Source: Acidobacteriota bacterium
Lineage (GTDB): Bacteria; Acidobacteriota; Vicinamibacteria; Vicinamibacterales; UBA2999
DNA length: 40,828 nucleotides
Assembly (NCBI GenBank): GCA_003222635.1
Contig: QHWQ01000215.1
Coordinates: 1-40,828 of the forward strand
Direction: 5' to 3'
Part shown: positions 33,907-40,828 of the stretch, piece after piece
How the letters are laid out: every line of letters starts with the position of its first letter
Position numbering within the stretch: the first letter of the stretch is position 1
Position numbers and translations under genes: made by a program
The notes under the pieces: generated by a model
What the model saw: only the letters and a program-made list of their open reading frames with translations
The model's database searches: none
Told to the model about the DNA's origin: nothing

Positions 33907-34620
33907 TCATGAAACACGCGAGGATGCGAAATCGATGGTCGCTTCCGACGGTCGCGCCCCCACGATCAACAGCCAGAGCGTGAAGGCGAGCTCTCCCATG
34001 AGCGCGGGCTGCGCGATCAGAAACATCGTGTGCACGTGCTGCGGCAGCAGCAGTCCCGTCATGCTGATGACCAGATAGGCAAGTCCGTTGATGATCAGCC
34101 AGACGCCGAGGAAGCGCGGGAGAAAGCCTGACCGGAACACGAGCAGCCCAAGCGGCAGCAGCCAGAGTCCCCAGAAGATCTCGGCGATGAGCGTCCCCTG
34201 GTCATCGATCGTCAACAGCAGGGCGGCGAGGGCGTCACGCTGCGGCTTGTCGAACACGGCCAGCAGCGCGTCGCCGCGCGCGAACGCGAGCGTGGCCACC
34301 TGATTCATCGAGCTCAGGAATGCGAGCGGCGCGATGATGAGGACCAGCAGCACCATCGCTCCAGCCAGCAGCTGGTTCACCTCCTTGAACAGTCGATAGA
34401 GAAGCAGGACGACGGTGATGAAGAGCAGTTCGGCGATGACGCCGATGAGGATGTAGGTCCGGAACAGCGTCTGATGCGCGACGATGTTTCCGACCGTCGC
34501 GGCGGCGTTGTCCGACACGAACAGCCGGCTCGGGACATACATCAGAACGAAGAGCCCCGAGATGACGACACCCAGGTACACCCAGCCCGCGAGCCGTGCC
34601 GTCTTTCTGATGGACTCCAT
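33907..34620 (-). CDS. DUF4386 family membrane protein
   Basis: Membrane protein of 237 residues with about six helices. 'RKTARLAGWVYLGVVISGLF' at the N-terminus, 'TYILIGVIAELLFITVVLLLY', 'FWGLWLLPLGLLVFRSGFLPRFLG' and a C-terminal helix pair are the usual pattern of DUF4386. Function unknown. ATG 34620 is chosen because AGGAGG is 5 bp upstream. It lies 13 bp after the MBL hydrolase gene on the same strand and may be cotranscribed with it. Confidence 0.88.
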   Translation of the reverse strand: MESIRKTARLAGWVYLGVVISGLFVLMYVPSRLFVSDNAAATVGNIVAHQTLFRTYILIGVIAELLFITVVLLLYRLFKEVNQLLAGAMVLLVLIIAPLAFLSSMNQVATLAFARGDALLAVFDKPQRDALAALLLTIDDQGTLIAEIFWGLWLLPLGLLVFRSGFLPRFLGVWLIINGLAYLVISMTGLLLPQHVHTMFLIAQPALMGELAFTLWLLIVGARPSEATIDFASSRVS

Positions 34621-34633
34621 CGCGTCCTCCTGT

Positions 34634-35350
34634 TTACGACGCGAACGTCTGCCTGAATTTCTGCGCCGCGCCGCTGGTGATCGGCGCGCCGTGGCCGAAG
34701 ACCGCGGCATCGAAGTCGAACGCCACGAGCTTGCTCAGCGCGCGCTGCCCCAGGGCGAAATCCTCGTAGCCGAGACTGTAGCCAAGGCCCATCATGTTCG
34801 AGCACGCATCGGCGGCAAACAGCACGCGGCGGCGCGGCCATAGAAACGCGAGCTGTCCCGCGCAGTGGCCCGGCACGTGAATCGCTTTCAGTCCGCCCGC
34901 GATCGGCAGCTCGGTCCCATCGTCGATTTCGCGATCGATCACGGCCGGCTCGATCTTGCCGCTGCTGAACGAGACGAACAGCGTGAAGAACACTTTGCGC
35001 ATCAGCCCCGGCGCCGCCGTCATCGGACGCTTGCCTTCGCCTCTGCGCACCATCGCCGCATCGTCGCGATGCATATACGCGACGGCGCCCGTCTTCCGTT
35101 TCATCGCCGCGAGGCTGCCGGAATGATCCGGATGGCAGTGCGTGACGATGATGTGTTTGAGGTCGGTCGCTTTCCTGCCGATCGATTCGATCGCCGCGAC
35201 AATCTTCTCTTCGCTCTTCGCCACGCCGGTGTCGATCAGCGTCAGCTCGCCTTGCTTGTCCCGAGCGGAGTCGAGAGAATCCAGGAGGAAGGCGTTCACC
35301 GGGCCCAAACCGATCTGCCAGAGGCCTTCGGCAATCTGCGTCGTCGACAT
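34634..35350 (-). CDS. MBL-fold metallo-hydrolase
   Basis: Metallo-beta-lactamase fold hydrolase of 238 residues. The metal site HxHxDH is present as 'THCHPDHSGS' (His71, His73, Asp75, His76), with 'VPGHCAGQ' (His), 'LFAADA' (bridging Asp) and 'VFGHGAPI' (last His). Glyoxalase II, lactonase or similar hydrolysis are all possible. Between the first strands, 'DSLDSARDKQ' replaces the usual tight turn and is encoded by a dispersed repeat (35255-35279). No signal peptide, so cytosolic. Confidence 0.9.
   Translation of the reverse strand: MSTTQIAEGLWQIGLGPVNAFLLDSLDSARDKQGELTLIDTGVAKSEEKIVAAIESIGRKATDLKHIIVTHCHPDHSGSLAAMKRKTGAVAYMHRDDAAMVRRGEGKRPMTAAPGLMRKVFFTLFVSFSSGKIEPAVIDREIDDGTELPIAGGLKAIHVPGHCAGQLAFLWPRRRVLFAADACSNMMGLGYSLGYEDFALGQRALSKLVAFDFDAAVFGHGAPITSGAAQKFRQTFAS
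35255..35279. repeat. Dispersed repeat fragment ('cttgtcccgagcggagtcga' type) in an MBL loop
   Basis: The sequence resembles a widespread bacterial intergenic repeat of the form cttgtc.cgag.g.agtcga. It is in frame and adds about ten residues to a surface turn. I recognise it by resemblance only; a copy count is needed. Confidence 0.5.
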
Positions 35351-35450
35351 GCGGCGAAGCTTATCCGTTTCGATCTAAATAGTTGAATTTCGTGGTCTTC
35401 GGGTCCATCTCGGCCGTTACTCGGTTGTCGCAACTGATACAATTAGAACG

Positions 35451-35476
35451 ATATTGCGTCTGCCCCAACGCAATAT
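35451..35476. promoter_or_regulatory. Dyad with NrdR-box-like half upstream of the ribonucleotide reductase promoter
   Basis: ATATTGCGT (35451-35459) and ACGCAATAT (35468-35476) are perfect 9-bp inverted arms. The right arm extended to 35483 (ACGCAATATGTTGTGG) fits the NrdR box pattern CwATATaTwG well. NrdR represses ribonucleotide reductase genes through box pairs. The spacing here (starts 24 bp apart) is not the usual one, so another repressor is possible. Confidence 0.5.
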
Positions 35477-35491
35477 GTTGTGGTTTTGCCC

Positions 35492-35520
35492 TTGACATCG
35501 CAGATCAGTGGGCGCACTAT
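35492..35520 (+). promoter_or_regulatory. Sigma-70-type promoter of the ribonucleotide reductase
   Basis: TTGACA (35492-35497), 17 bp, then CACTAT (35515-35520). The -35 is perfect and the -10 weak. A start near 35527 leaves a leader of about 180 nt. Confidence 0.5.
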
Positions 35521-35526
35521 CGCACC

Positions 35527-35705
35527 CGCGCTCAAAGAGGTTGAAACGGCCCGAAGCATCCCGGCACAAGGCCGCCTAGCGTCCCCAGGACACCCCGGGG
35601 CGCGAAACCACAACTCAGAGATCGGACGCTCTCACGGGGTGAGAGTTGTCCCCCCTGTGGCGCGAGCCTTTACGGCTCGCGACCGCGGAAGACGGAGGAA
35701 CGAGC
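35527..35705 (+). ncRNA. Structured 5' leader of the class II ribonucleotide reductase
   Basis: Leader of about 180 nt with several dyads: CTCTCAC/GTGAGAG (35629-35645), an enclosing or competing ACAACTC/GAGTTGT (35610-35616 with 35643-35649), and CGCGAGCC/GGCTCGCG (35661-35681, loop TTTAC) directly before the ribosome binding site. Alternative pairings could control translation. No cobalamin riboswitch B12 box (GCCACTG) is present. A conserved 'nrdJ' leader motif is known upstream of class II reductases; whether this is one needs a covariance search. The 35661 hairpin may instead be a dispersed repeat. Confidence 0.4.
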
Positions 35706-38606
35706 ATGGCCCAGACGCAAAGTGGAGCGTCCGAAGCACGCGCGAAGGAGAGCAGGGCGGACCTTGCGAGGTCCGCCGCCGCGCCGTCGCCCGCCGTCCC
35801 GGGCCTGGACTTCCCACGCTATTTCACGCTGCCGGGCGTCGATCCGTTCGACGAGGTCGAATGGGAGATCCGCTCGGCCGTGATCGGGAATGAAAAGGGG
35901 AAGATCGTCTTCGAGCAGAAGGACGTCGAGATTCCGTCCTTCTGGTCGCAGCAGGCGACCAACATCGTCGTCTCGAAATATTTCCGCGGCCAGATGGGCG
36001 CGCCCGATCGCGAGCGCTCCGTCAAGCAGCTGATCGGCCGCGTCGTCGACGCGATCACCGGGTGGGCGCGCGATCAGCATTACTTCGCGAGCGAGGATGC
36101 GCTGGGCTCCTTCAGCGCCGAGCTGAAGCATCTGCTCGTCTATCAGAAGGCGGCGTTCAACAGCCCCGTGTGGTTCAACTGCGGCTTCGAGGCGGCGCCG
36201 CAGTGCTCGGCCTGCTTCATCAACTCGGTGCAAGACACGATGGAATCCATCCTCACGCTCGCGAAGACCGAGGGGATGCTGTTCAAGTACGGGTCTGGCA
36301 CGGGCAGCAACCTGTCGACCATCCGATCGGCGAGGGAGCTGCTGGCCGGCGGCGGCACGGCCAGCGGGCCCGTGTCGTTCATGAAGGGGTACGACGCGTT
36401 CGCGGGCGTGATCAAGAGCGGCGGCAAGACGCGCCGCGCGGCGAAGATGGTCATCCTCAACGCGGATCATCCCGACATCGAAGAGTTCATCAACTGCAAG
36501 GTCGAGGAAGAGAAGAAGGCGTGGGCGCTGATTGACGCCGGCTACGACGGCTCGTTCACGGGCGTGGCCTACGGATCGATCTTCTTCCAGAACTCGAACA
36601 ACAGCGTGCGCGTCACCGACGACTTCATGCGCGCGGTGCTGGACGAGGGCGAGTGGCAGACGAAGGCGGTGAAGGACGGCGCGCCGATGGGAACCCATAA
36701 GGCGCACGACCTCATGCGGCAAATCGCATACGGCACGTGGGTGTGCGGCGATCCCGGCATGCAGTTCGACACGACCGTCAACGAATGGCACACCTGTCCC
36801 AACACGGCGCGCATCAACGCGAGCAACCCGTGTTCGGAATACATGTTCCTGGACGACTCGGCGTGCAACCTGGCGTCGATCAACCTGATGAAGTTCGTTC
36901 GCGAAGACGGGGAGTTCGACGTCGCGGCGTTCAAGGCGGCGTGCCGGACGATGATCATGGCGCAGGAGATCATCGTGCCGAACTCGAGCTATCCGACCAA
37001 GGCGATCGAGAAGAACTCGCACGAGTATCGTCCGCTCGGTCTCGGCTACGCGAACCTCGGGGCGCTCCTGATGTCGCGCGGGCTGCCGTACGACAGCGAC
37101 GAGGGTCGCGCGTATGCGGCGGCGATCACCGCGGTGATGACGGGCGAGGCGTACGCGCAGTCGGCGCGCATCGCGCGCGATCATGGCGGGCCGTGTGCCG
37201 GTTACGAGAAGAACCGCGATCCGTTCCTGCGCGTGATGAACAAGCACCGCGACGCGGTGAGCGAGATCAACTCGAAGTTCGTGCCCACGGATCTGATGGC
37301 CGGCGCGCGGCAGGCGTGGGACGAGGCGGTGGAGCTCGGTGAGGACTTCGGTTACCGGAACGCACAGGCGACCGTGCTGGCGCCGACCGGCACGATCGGC
37401 TTCATGATGGATTGCGACACGACGGGTGTCGAGCCGGACATCGCGCTCGTGAAATACAAGAAGCTCGTGGGCGGCGGGCTGATGAAGATCGTCAACGGCA
37501 CCGTGCCGATGGCGCTGGGCAAGCTCGGATACACGACGCCGGAGATCGAGGCCATCGTCCACTACATCGACGAGCACGAGACCATCGAGGGGGCGCCGTT
37601 CCTGAAGGACGAGCACCTGCCGGTGTTCGACTGCGCGTTCAAGGCGTCGCAGGGTGAGCGGTCGATCCACTACATGGGGCACATCAAGATGATGGGCGCC
37701 ACGCAGCCGTTCATCTCCGGCGCGATCAGCAAGACCGTGAACGTGCCGCGCGACGCGACGGTGGAGGAGATCGAGAAGGCGTATATCGAGTCGTGGCGCC
37801 TCGGCGCGAAGGCGATCTCGATCTACCGGGATGGCAGTAAACGGACCCAGCCACTCAATACGTCCAGGGCCGGTGTTCTGGATACTCGAAACACCGGTAA
37901 GGCGGGTGGGGCGGGTGAGGCGGGTGGGGAGGTTCGCGAAATCGTGCGCGAGGTCGTCAAGATCGTCGAGACGCCGAAGCGGAGAAAGCTCCCGGACGAG
38001 CGCAACGCGATCACGCACAAGTTCGACATCGCGGGGCACGAGGGCTACGTCACCGTCGGCCTGTTCGAGGACGGGACGCCGGGCGAGATCTTCCTCGTGA
38101 TGGCGAAGGAGGGCTCGACGATCTCGGGCTTTGCGGATGCGTTCGCGCAGGCTATTTCGTATGCGCTGCAGTACGGCGTGCCGCTGCAGGCGCTGGTGGA
38201 CAAGTTCAGCCACGCGCGGTTCGAGCCGTCGGGGATGACGAAGAACCCGGAGATCCGCTTCGCGAAGTCGATCGTGGACTACATCTTCCGGTGGCTCGCG
38301 ACAAACTTCCTGTCGCCGGAGGCGCAGTATCACGCGGGCGTGAACATCGACGAGCCGGCAGCGGGCAGCGGGCAGCGGGCAGAAGGTTCTCAGGTTCACG
38401 CCGAGCCGAAGGTGACAATCACCGCGAAGCCGGACGCAGTTGCTACAAGTGCACGAATTGCGGGACGACCTCAGGTTGCGCCTAATTCGGAATCGATCCG
38501 CACAAGTCCAAACGCTAGCGAGATAGTTCGCCTTTTTCGGGATCACATCTCAAATGGCTGTCCGCTCCAGCGCGATCATCTTTCTCGTTGGGCTACGCGA
38601 GGTTGA
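35706..38606 (+). CDS. nrdJ: Adenosylcobalamin-dependent (class II) ribonucleotide reductase with a broken C-terminus
   Basis: Reduces ribonucleotides to deoxyribonucleotides in the cytosol using adenosylcobalamin. GGAGG lies 8 bp before the ATG. The catalytic barrel is intact: 'NSPVWFNCGFEAAPQCSAC', 'SGTGSNLSTIRS', 'SNPCSEYMFLDDSACNLAS' (Asn-Cys-Glu and loop cysteine) and 'LAPTGTIGFMMDCDTTG'. A linker follows ('GVLDTRNTGKAGGAGEAGGE') built from repeats, then a second conserved domain ('HKFDIAGHEGYVTVGLFEDG') and another repeat-built linker. The family ends in a cysteine-rich zinc-ribbon-like tail. Its last part ('SCYKCTNCGTTSGCA', stop 38483-38485) survives, but in a different frame after a deletion at about 38428-38438. 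The open frame instead runs 40 residues further to 38606 with unrelated sequence. Confidence 0.93.
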   Translation: MAQTQSGASEARAKESRADLARSAAAPSPAVPGLDFPRYFTLPGVDPFDEVEWEIRSAVIGNEKGKIVFEQKDVEIPSFWSQQATNIVVSKYFRGQMGAPDRERSVKQLIGRVVDAITGWARDQHYFASEDALGSFSAELKHLLVYQKAAFNSPVWFNCGFEAAPQCSACFINSVQDTMESILTLAKTEGMLFKYGSGTGSNLSTIRSARELLAGGGTASGPVSFMKGYDAFAGVIKSGGKTRRAAKMVILNADHPDIEEFINCKVEEEKKAWALIDAGYDGSFTGVAYGSIFFQNSNNSVRVTDDFMRAVLDEGEWQTKAVKDGAPMGTHKAHDLMRQIAYGTWVCGDPGMQFDTTVNEWHTCPNTARINASNPCSEYMFLDDSACNLASINLMKFVREDGEFDVAAFKAACRTMIMAQEIIVPNSSYPTKAIEKNSHEYRPLGLGYANLGALLMSRGLPYDSDEGRAYAAAITAVMTGEAYAQSARIARDHGGPCAGYEKNRDPFLRVMNKHRDAVSEINSKFVPTDLMAGARQAWDEAVELGEDFGYRNAQATVLAPTGTIGFMMDCDTTGVEPDIALVKYKKLVGGGLMKIVNGTVPMALGKLGYTTPEIEAIVHYIDEHETIEGAPFLKDEHLPVFDCAFKASQGERSIHYMGHIKMMGATQPFISGAISKTVNVPRDATVEEIEKAYIESWRLGAKAISIYRDGSKRTQPLNTSRAGVLDTRNTGKAGGAGEAGGEVREIVREVVKIVETPKRRKLPDERNAITHKFDIAGHEGYVTVGLFEDGTPGEIFLVMAKEGSTISGFADAFAQAISYALQYGVPLQALVDKFSHARFEPSGMTKNPEIRFAKSIVDYIFRWLATNFLSPEAQYHAGVNIDEPAAGSGQRAEGSQVHAEPKVTITAKPDAVATSARIAGRPQVAPNSESIRTSPNASEIVRLFRDHISNGCPLQRDHLSRWATRG
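37870..37930. repeat. Inverted repeat plus 9-bp tandem array in the ribonucleotide reductase linker
   Basis: CCGGTGTT (37870-37877) and AACACCGG (37890-37897) are perfect inverted arms, followed at once by three 9-bp units aggcgggtg/gggcgggtg/aggcgggtg (37900-37926). Both are in frame and make a Gly/Ala/Glu linker. The 9-bp unit is the same as at 15181 and 18290. Confidence 0.75.
38357..38382. repeat. GGGCAGC heptamer repeat in the ribonucleotide reductase C-terminal linker
   Basis: Three and a half 7-bp units encode 'AGSGQRAEG'. Related to the GGGCAGG tract at 13931. Confidence 0.7.
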
Positions 38607-38754
38607 CGTGCCTGTAGGGGCCATCCTCGACTTTGATGTGATCACCGCCAAAAGACCGCTTCGCGACATTGCGGAAGCCGCTGGTTTGGCTTGGGATCAA
38701 ATTGAAGCGGATTGGCGAGAGGTGAAAGTCCGCTTTTGGCGCGACCATCGGCGC
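38486..38754. other. Transition region with no convincing gene
   Basis: GC content drops here relative to the reductase gene. A plus-strand frame open from 38554 to 38859 encodes 'DFDVITAKRPLRDIAEAAG' and similar, but its last 105 bp lie opposite the well-supported minus-strand gene, it has no ribosome binding site and I know no family for it. No hairpin with a convincing T-run was found for the reductase. Confidence 0.4.
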
Positions 38755-39114
38755 TCACTGTTTCAACAAATCATCCAGGAAGTCTTTGACGCCGGCTGTC
38801 TGGTATTGAACCGCCCCGTAGAGATGTTGAATCGCGTCGATCTGCGGGAACGCCCATAGCGTCTTGTCATTTCCATCGACGAATTCAAGAACGTACTGTT
38901 CGGTCCACTCCTCTTCCGCCCACGCCTTTTTCTTGACCATCGCGCCGCGCTTCTGCAGCCGGAGTCGCTTATCACCATAAGTCGCATGATATGTAGGTCC
39001 AATCACGCTCTCATTGTCGGTGAAGGATTGGGCGTTCCATTCTAACTTGCCGTCCTGTGTTAACTCAGTCAATTTTGCGACGGCGTCGACCCACTGGTCT
39101 GTTTTCGCAGGCAT
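38755..39114 (-). CDS. Hypothetical cytosolic protein of a low-GC gene pair
   Basis: Protein of 119 residues: 'KTDQWVDAVAKLTELTQDGKLEW', a central 'ATYGDKRLRLQKRG' strand region, 'YVLEFVDGNDKTLWAFPQIDAIQHLYGAV' and 'GVKDFLDDLLK'. It reads as a small alpha/beta domain, with no signal or membrane segment. I have no function for it. ATG 39114 or the adjacent GTG 39117 could start it. It follows the membrane protein gene at once, so the two are a cotranscribed pair. Base composition is clearly more AT-rich than the flanks, which suggests transfer. Confidence 0.75.
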   Translation of the reverse strand: MPAKTDQWVDAVAKLTELTQDGKLEWNAQSFTDNESVIGPTYHATYGDKRLRLQKRGAMVKKKAWAEEEWTEQYVLEFVDGNDKTLWAFPQIDAIQHLYGAVQYQTAGVKDFLDDLLKQ

Positions 39115-39118
39115 CACA

Positions 39119-39568
39119 CTAGCGCTCCCACTTAAGATCTGCTTGAAGATCTTTCACGTGTTCATTAACTTTAACAAGTTGAACGTACACTTCGCGAAGT
39201 TCCGCTTCAGAAAATTGCTGTTTCTTGCCCATTCGTTTAATCGCCTTCCCGAGTTGCTTTACCGTTCTCCGTCGCCGCCAGTCGATCTTGCGGGCGAGAG
39301 ATAACGCCGTCACTTCCGTCGCCGCCAGTTCCTCACGAATTTTGTCTTCAAAGGCTTTGAAGTCGTTCAAATATTCGGCCAGATTTGCCGCGTGATTCCG
39401 CAGCTGCTTTGCTAGCTGCGGGGCACGAGCGCTGAACAGATAAGAAGCCTTCAACCGGTACACGCCGAGCGCCACCCAAATTGTTAGAAGCAGAGACGCT
39501 ACCGATGCAAGCGCTGCGATGCCAGTAAACGTCGGCCCCGTGATCCAACTCCATATCGTGCTGATCAT
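39119..39568 (-). CDS. Membrane-anchored coiled-coil hypothetical protein of a low-GC gene pair
   Basis: Protein of 149 residues: one N-terminal membrane helix ('FTGIAALASVASLLLTIWVAL'), then a helical cytosolic domain ('ARAPQLAKQLRNHAANLAEYL', 'AFEDKIREELAATEVTALSLA', 'WRRRRTVKQLGKAIKRMGKK', 'LREVYVQLVKVNEHVKDL') rich in Lys and Arg. No known catalytic motif. With the small protein downstream it forms a two-gene cassette, possibly a defence or stress accessory; that is guesswork. Confidence 0.75.
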   Translation of the reverse strand: MISTIWSWITGPTFTGIAALASVASLLLTIWVALGVYRLKASYLFSARAPQLAKQLRNHAANLAEYLNDFKAFEDKIREELAATEVTALSLARKIDWRRRRTVKQLGKAIKRMGKKQQFSEAELREVYVQLVKVNEHVKDLQADLKWER

Positions 39569-39623
39569 GCGTCAGCAACGCGTCGAGAGGCCGTTGATTG
39601 GACGATCGGCGCAAACTCTAACG

Positions 39624-39925
39624 TTACTGCGGCTCCCCGACGTGAAGCGTATTGAACGTTTTAGCTGGCGGCTCTGCCACATCCGTTGCCATGACAATAT
39701 CCCATTCGTTAGGCTTGCTGTCCGGCGTTTGTGCCAGGTGGACGGTCGGCTTCGGTGCCTCGAACGGTAACAGCGGTGCTCGACGTTGGGAGTGCATCGG
39801 GTCCATGCATCGCGACCAGCAACCACGGTGGGGTCGTCTGATCGGCGACGAGTGCCACCGAATCGCAATGGTCGTGGGGCGAACTTCGGCGGCGACAGGT
39901 GCCGCGTACCGTCGGTCTTCGCCCT
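39624..39925 (-). pseudogene. Frameshifted remnant of an unknown protein
   Basis: Two minus-strand frames give natural-looking sequence: 'DSVALVADQTTPPWLLVAMH' (about 39800-39890) and, after a frame change near 39780, 'EAPKPTVHLAQTPDSKPNEW' to 'TFNTLHVGEPQ' stop at 39624. No start is found and the upstream part is missing. I do not recognise the family. Confidence 0.45.
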
Positions 39926-39991
39926 GAAGATCGCAAAAGGATCTGGGACTTGCGCGATGTCCCGGAAGACCGTACGTTCGTGAACGAATGA
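39905..39991 (+). pseudogene. C-terminal fragment of an unknown plus-strand gene
   Basis: The frame ending TGA 39989-39991 reads 'GLRPEDRKRIWDLRDVPEDR' then 'TFVNE'. It overlaps the MmcQ-like ATG by 4 bp (ATGA), as usual in this genome. The start is missing, and the fragment meets the opposite-strand remnant, so DNA is probably lacking at about 39900. Confidence 0.4.
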
Positions 39992-40345
39992 CCGCCGGCG
40001 ATTTTCGACGCGGCGCCCTCAGTCTCGAGGGTGCCGAAGAAGGCTCGCACATGGGTGCTGTCGACTTCCGTGTCGGCGGCCGCATTTTCGCCACGCTCGC
40101 GTCGGTGAAACAGGGCTTCGGCAACCTGATGCTGACGCCGGACATGCAGGCCGACTTCGTCGCCGACGCGCCTGACGTCTTCCTGCCCGTCGCCGGCGGG
40201 TGGCCGGATGGGTGCCACTCATATCCGCCTCGGAAAGCCAATCGCGACATCCTAACCGGCGCGCTGCGTACCGCATGGCAACTGCGCGTCGACAAGAACG
40301 CCGCGTCGGAAGAAGACCAAACGCGCGCGGCGCGCGCGCAGTTAG
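39988..40345 (+). pseudogene. MmcQ/YjbR family protein with frameshifts
   Basis: 'FRRGALSLEGAEEGSHMGAV', 'DFRVGGRIFATLASVKQGFG', 'NLMLTPDMQADFVADAPDVF' and 'LPVAGGW' are typical of the MmcQ/YjbR (CyaY-like fold) family. Between about 40203 and 40243 the correct reading is in another frame ('RMGATHIRLG'), after which the first frame resumes ('KANRDILTGALRTAWQL'). The breaks would be repaired by restoring two G in a G run and one A in an A run, as expected from homopolymer errors. A TAG at 40343-40345 in the next frame is the probable natural stop, three bases into the convergent gene. Confidence 0.75.
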
Positions 40346-40828
40346 TCGCGCTCGACGATCCGGGAGTCGCCGACGAAGCGCTTGTAGTCGGAGTACACCT
40401 GGCTCCTGCGGGTCGACTGGAGTCCGCCGCTGACGACGGTGAAGGAATAGACGGACTCCGGGAGCAGCAGCGTTTCGTCAGGATCGCTGAAGGCGACGCT
40501 CCGGTAACGAATCGTCATGTCGTCCCGCATGATGACGACGCGGATATCGAGGTTGTGCCGCCGCTGAATGCGGACCGGCACCCGCACGGATACCGGCCCG
40601 CCGACGCTACGCTCGATGCGCAGCACGTCGTAGCCCGTCGCATCCACCCAGATGCGCCCTCTCGACACGATGTCTCCGGTCCAGTCGAAGCAGTCGTCGT
40701 GCCCGCCAGGGTCTTCGATCAGCTCGAGGTCGCTCCTGCGATTCACTGATGTGAAATCGATCAGGAAGGCCGGCCGGTTCCTCTCCTTCGACAGTCCCGC
40801 CAACTTGAATTGGTACTCTGCACGGTGC
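40342..40828 (-). CDS. Exported LolA-like protein, 5' end beyond the window
   Basis: C-terminal 162 residues of a protein whose frame stays open to the window edge ('EYQFKLAGLSKERNRPAFLI' at the start). 'GRIWVDATGYDVLRIERSV', 'VRIQRRHNLDIRVVIMRDD' and 'TIRYRSVAFSDPDETLLLPE' are strand-rich, and the 'WVDATGYDVLRIE' strand matches the outer membrane lipoprotein-sorting-like pattern seen also in the gene at 25362. Function unknown. Confidence 0.6.
   Translation of the reverse strand, partial: HRAEYQFKLAGLSKERNRPAFLIDFTSVNRRSDLELIEDPGGHDDCFDWTGDIVSRGRIWVDATGYDVLRIERSVGGPVSVRVPVRIQRRHNLDIRVVIMRDDMTIRYRSVAFSDPDETLLLPESVYSFTVVSGGLQSTRRSQVYSDYKRFVGDSRIVERD

Noticed and set aside
35527-35705. Cobalamin riboswitch upstream of nrdJ
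   Set aside because: The conserved B12 box GCCACTG and the usual GGAAGCCGGTG core are absent.
35670-38546. A 958-codon open frame on the minus strand opposite nrdJ
   Set aside because: High-GC codon bias keeps the opposite strand open; the peptide is Arg/His-rich with no domain, while the plus strand has an unmistakable reductase.
38554-38859. Plus-strand 101-residue frame after nrdJ
   Set aside because: One third lies antisense to a better gene, there is no ribosome binding site and no recognised family.

Overview
The window is high-GC bacterial DNA with an outer membrane: Omp85 proteins, TolC, lipoproteins and Tat and Sec signals are all present. The gene content (a DUF6152 protein beside a GMC oxidoreductase and a gluconate 2-dehydrogenase subunit 3 protein, a PQQ dehydrogenase, a vitamin-B12-dependent ribonucleotide reductase, an exported TPP enzyme) suggests an acidobacterium, probably of the Vicinamibacteria. 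That placement is inference from gene content, not a phylogenetic result.

Layout. 1-3159: Omp85/BamA-type protein (cut by the window edge) and a SurA-like exported protein. 3140-4996 (minus): quinone oxidoreductase and CPBP-family membrane protease, separated by an AT-rich palindrome. 5065-8440: NtrC-type response regulator, its histidine kinase and a lipoprotein. 8437-9945: broken HdeD-like and DUF4136 genes, then a calcium-repeat protein. 10017-13233: radical SAM, DegT-type aminotransferase and DedA-like membrane protein in one operon. 13341-19952: a complete YbhGFSR-type exporter (TetR, TolC, HlyD, two ATPases, two permeases) in which nearly every gene overlaps the next by 1-4 bp. 19963-24008: PQQ dehydrogenase, Tat-exported TPP enzyme and cytochrome c, a candidate periplasmic oxidation module. 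24281-31968 (minus): an ECF sigma factor at the head of a long run of coupled genes (anti-sigma fragment, cytochrome c fragment, two paralogous exported proteins, DUF6152 protein, gluconate dehydrogenase subunit 3, GMC oxidoreductase, LolA-like protein, Omp85). 32014-35350 (minus): AI-2E transporter, Tat-exported haloacid dehalogenase, DUF4386 protein, MBL hydrolase. 35451-38606: class II ribonucleotide reductase with a dyad, promoter and structured leader. 38755-39568: a lower-GC pair of hypothetical genes. 39624-40828: broken fragments, a MmcQ/YjbR gene and an edge-cut LolA-like gene.

Two patterns cut across the genes. First, short repeats of intergenic type (palindromes, 7-bp and 9-bp G-rich tandem units, compact hairpins) sit inside coding sequences, nearly always in signal peptides or linkers and in frame. 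Second, at least seven genes have lost an internal conserved segment, often with a frame change: the Walker A region of the NtrC protein, the middle of a permease, an Omp85 protein, the cysteine-rich tail of the reductase, and others. This could be genuine decay, but sequence gaps closed without their filler bases, or long-read errors, would look the same, so functional claims about those genes need the raw reads.
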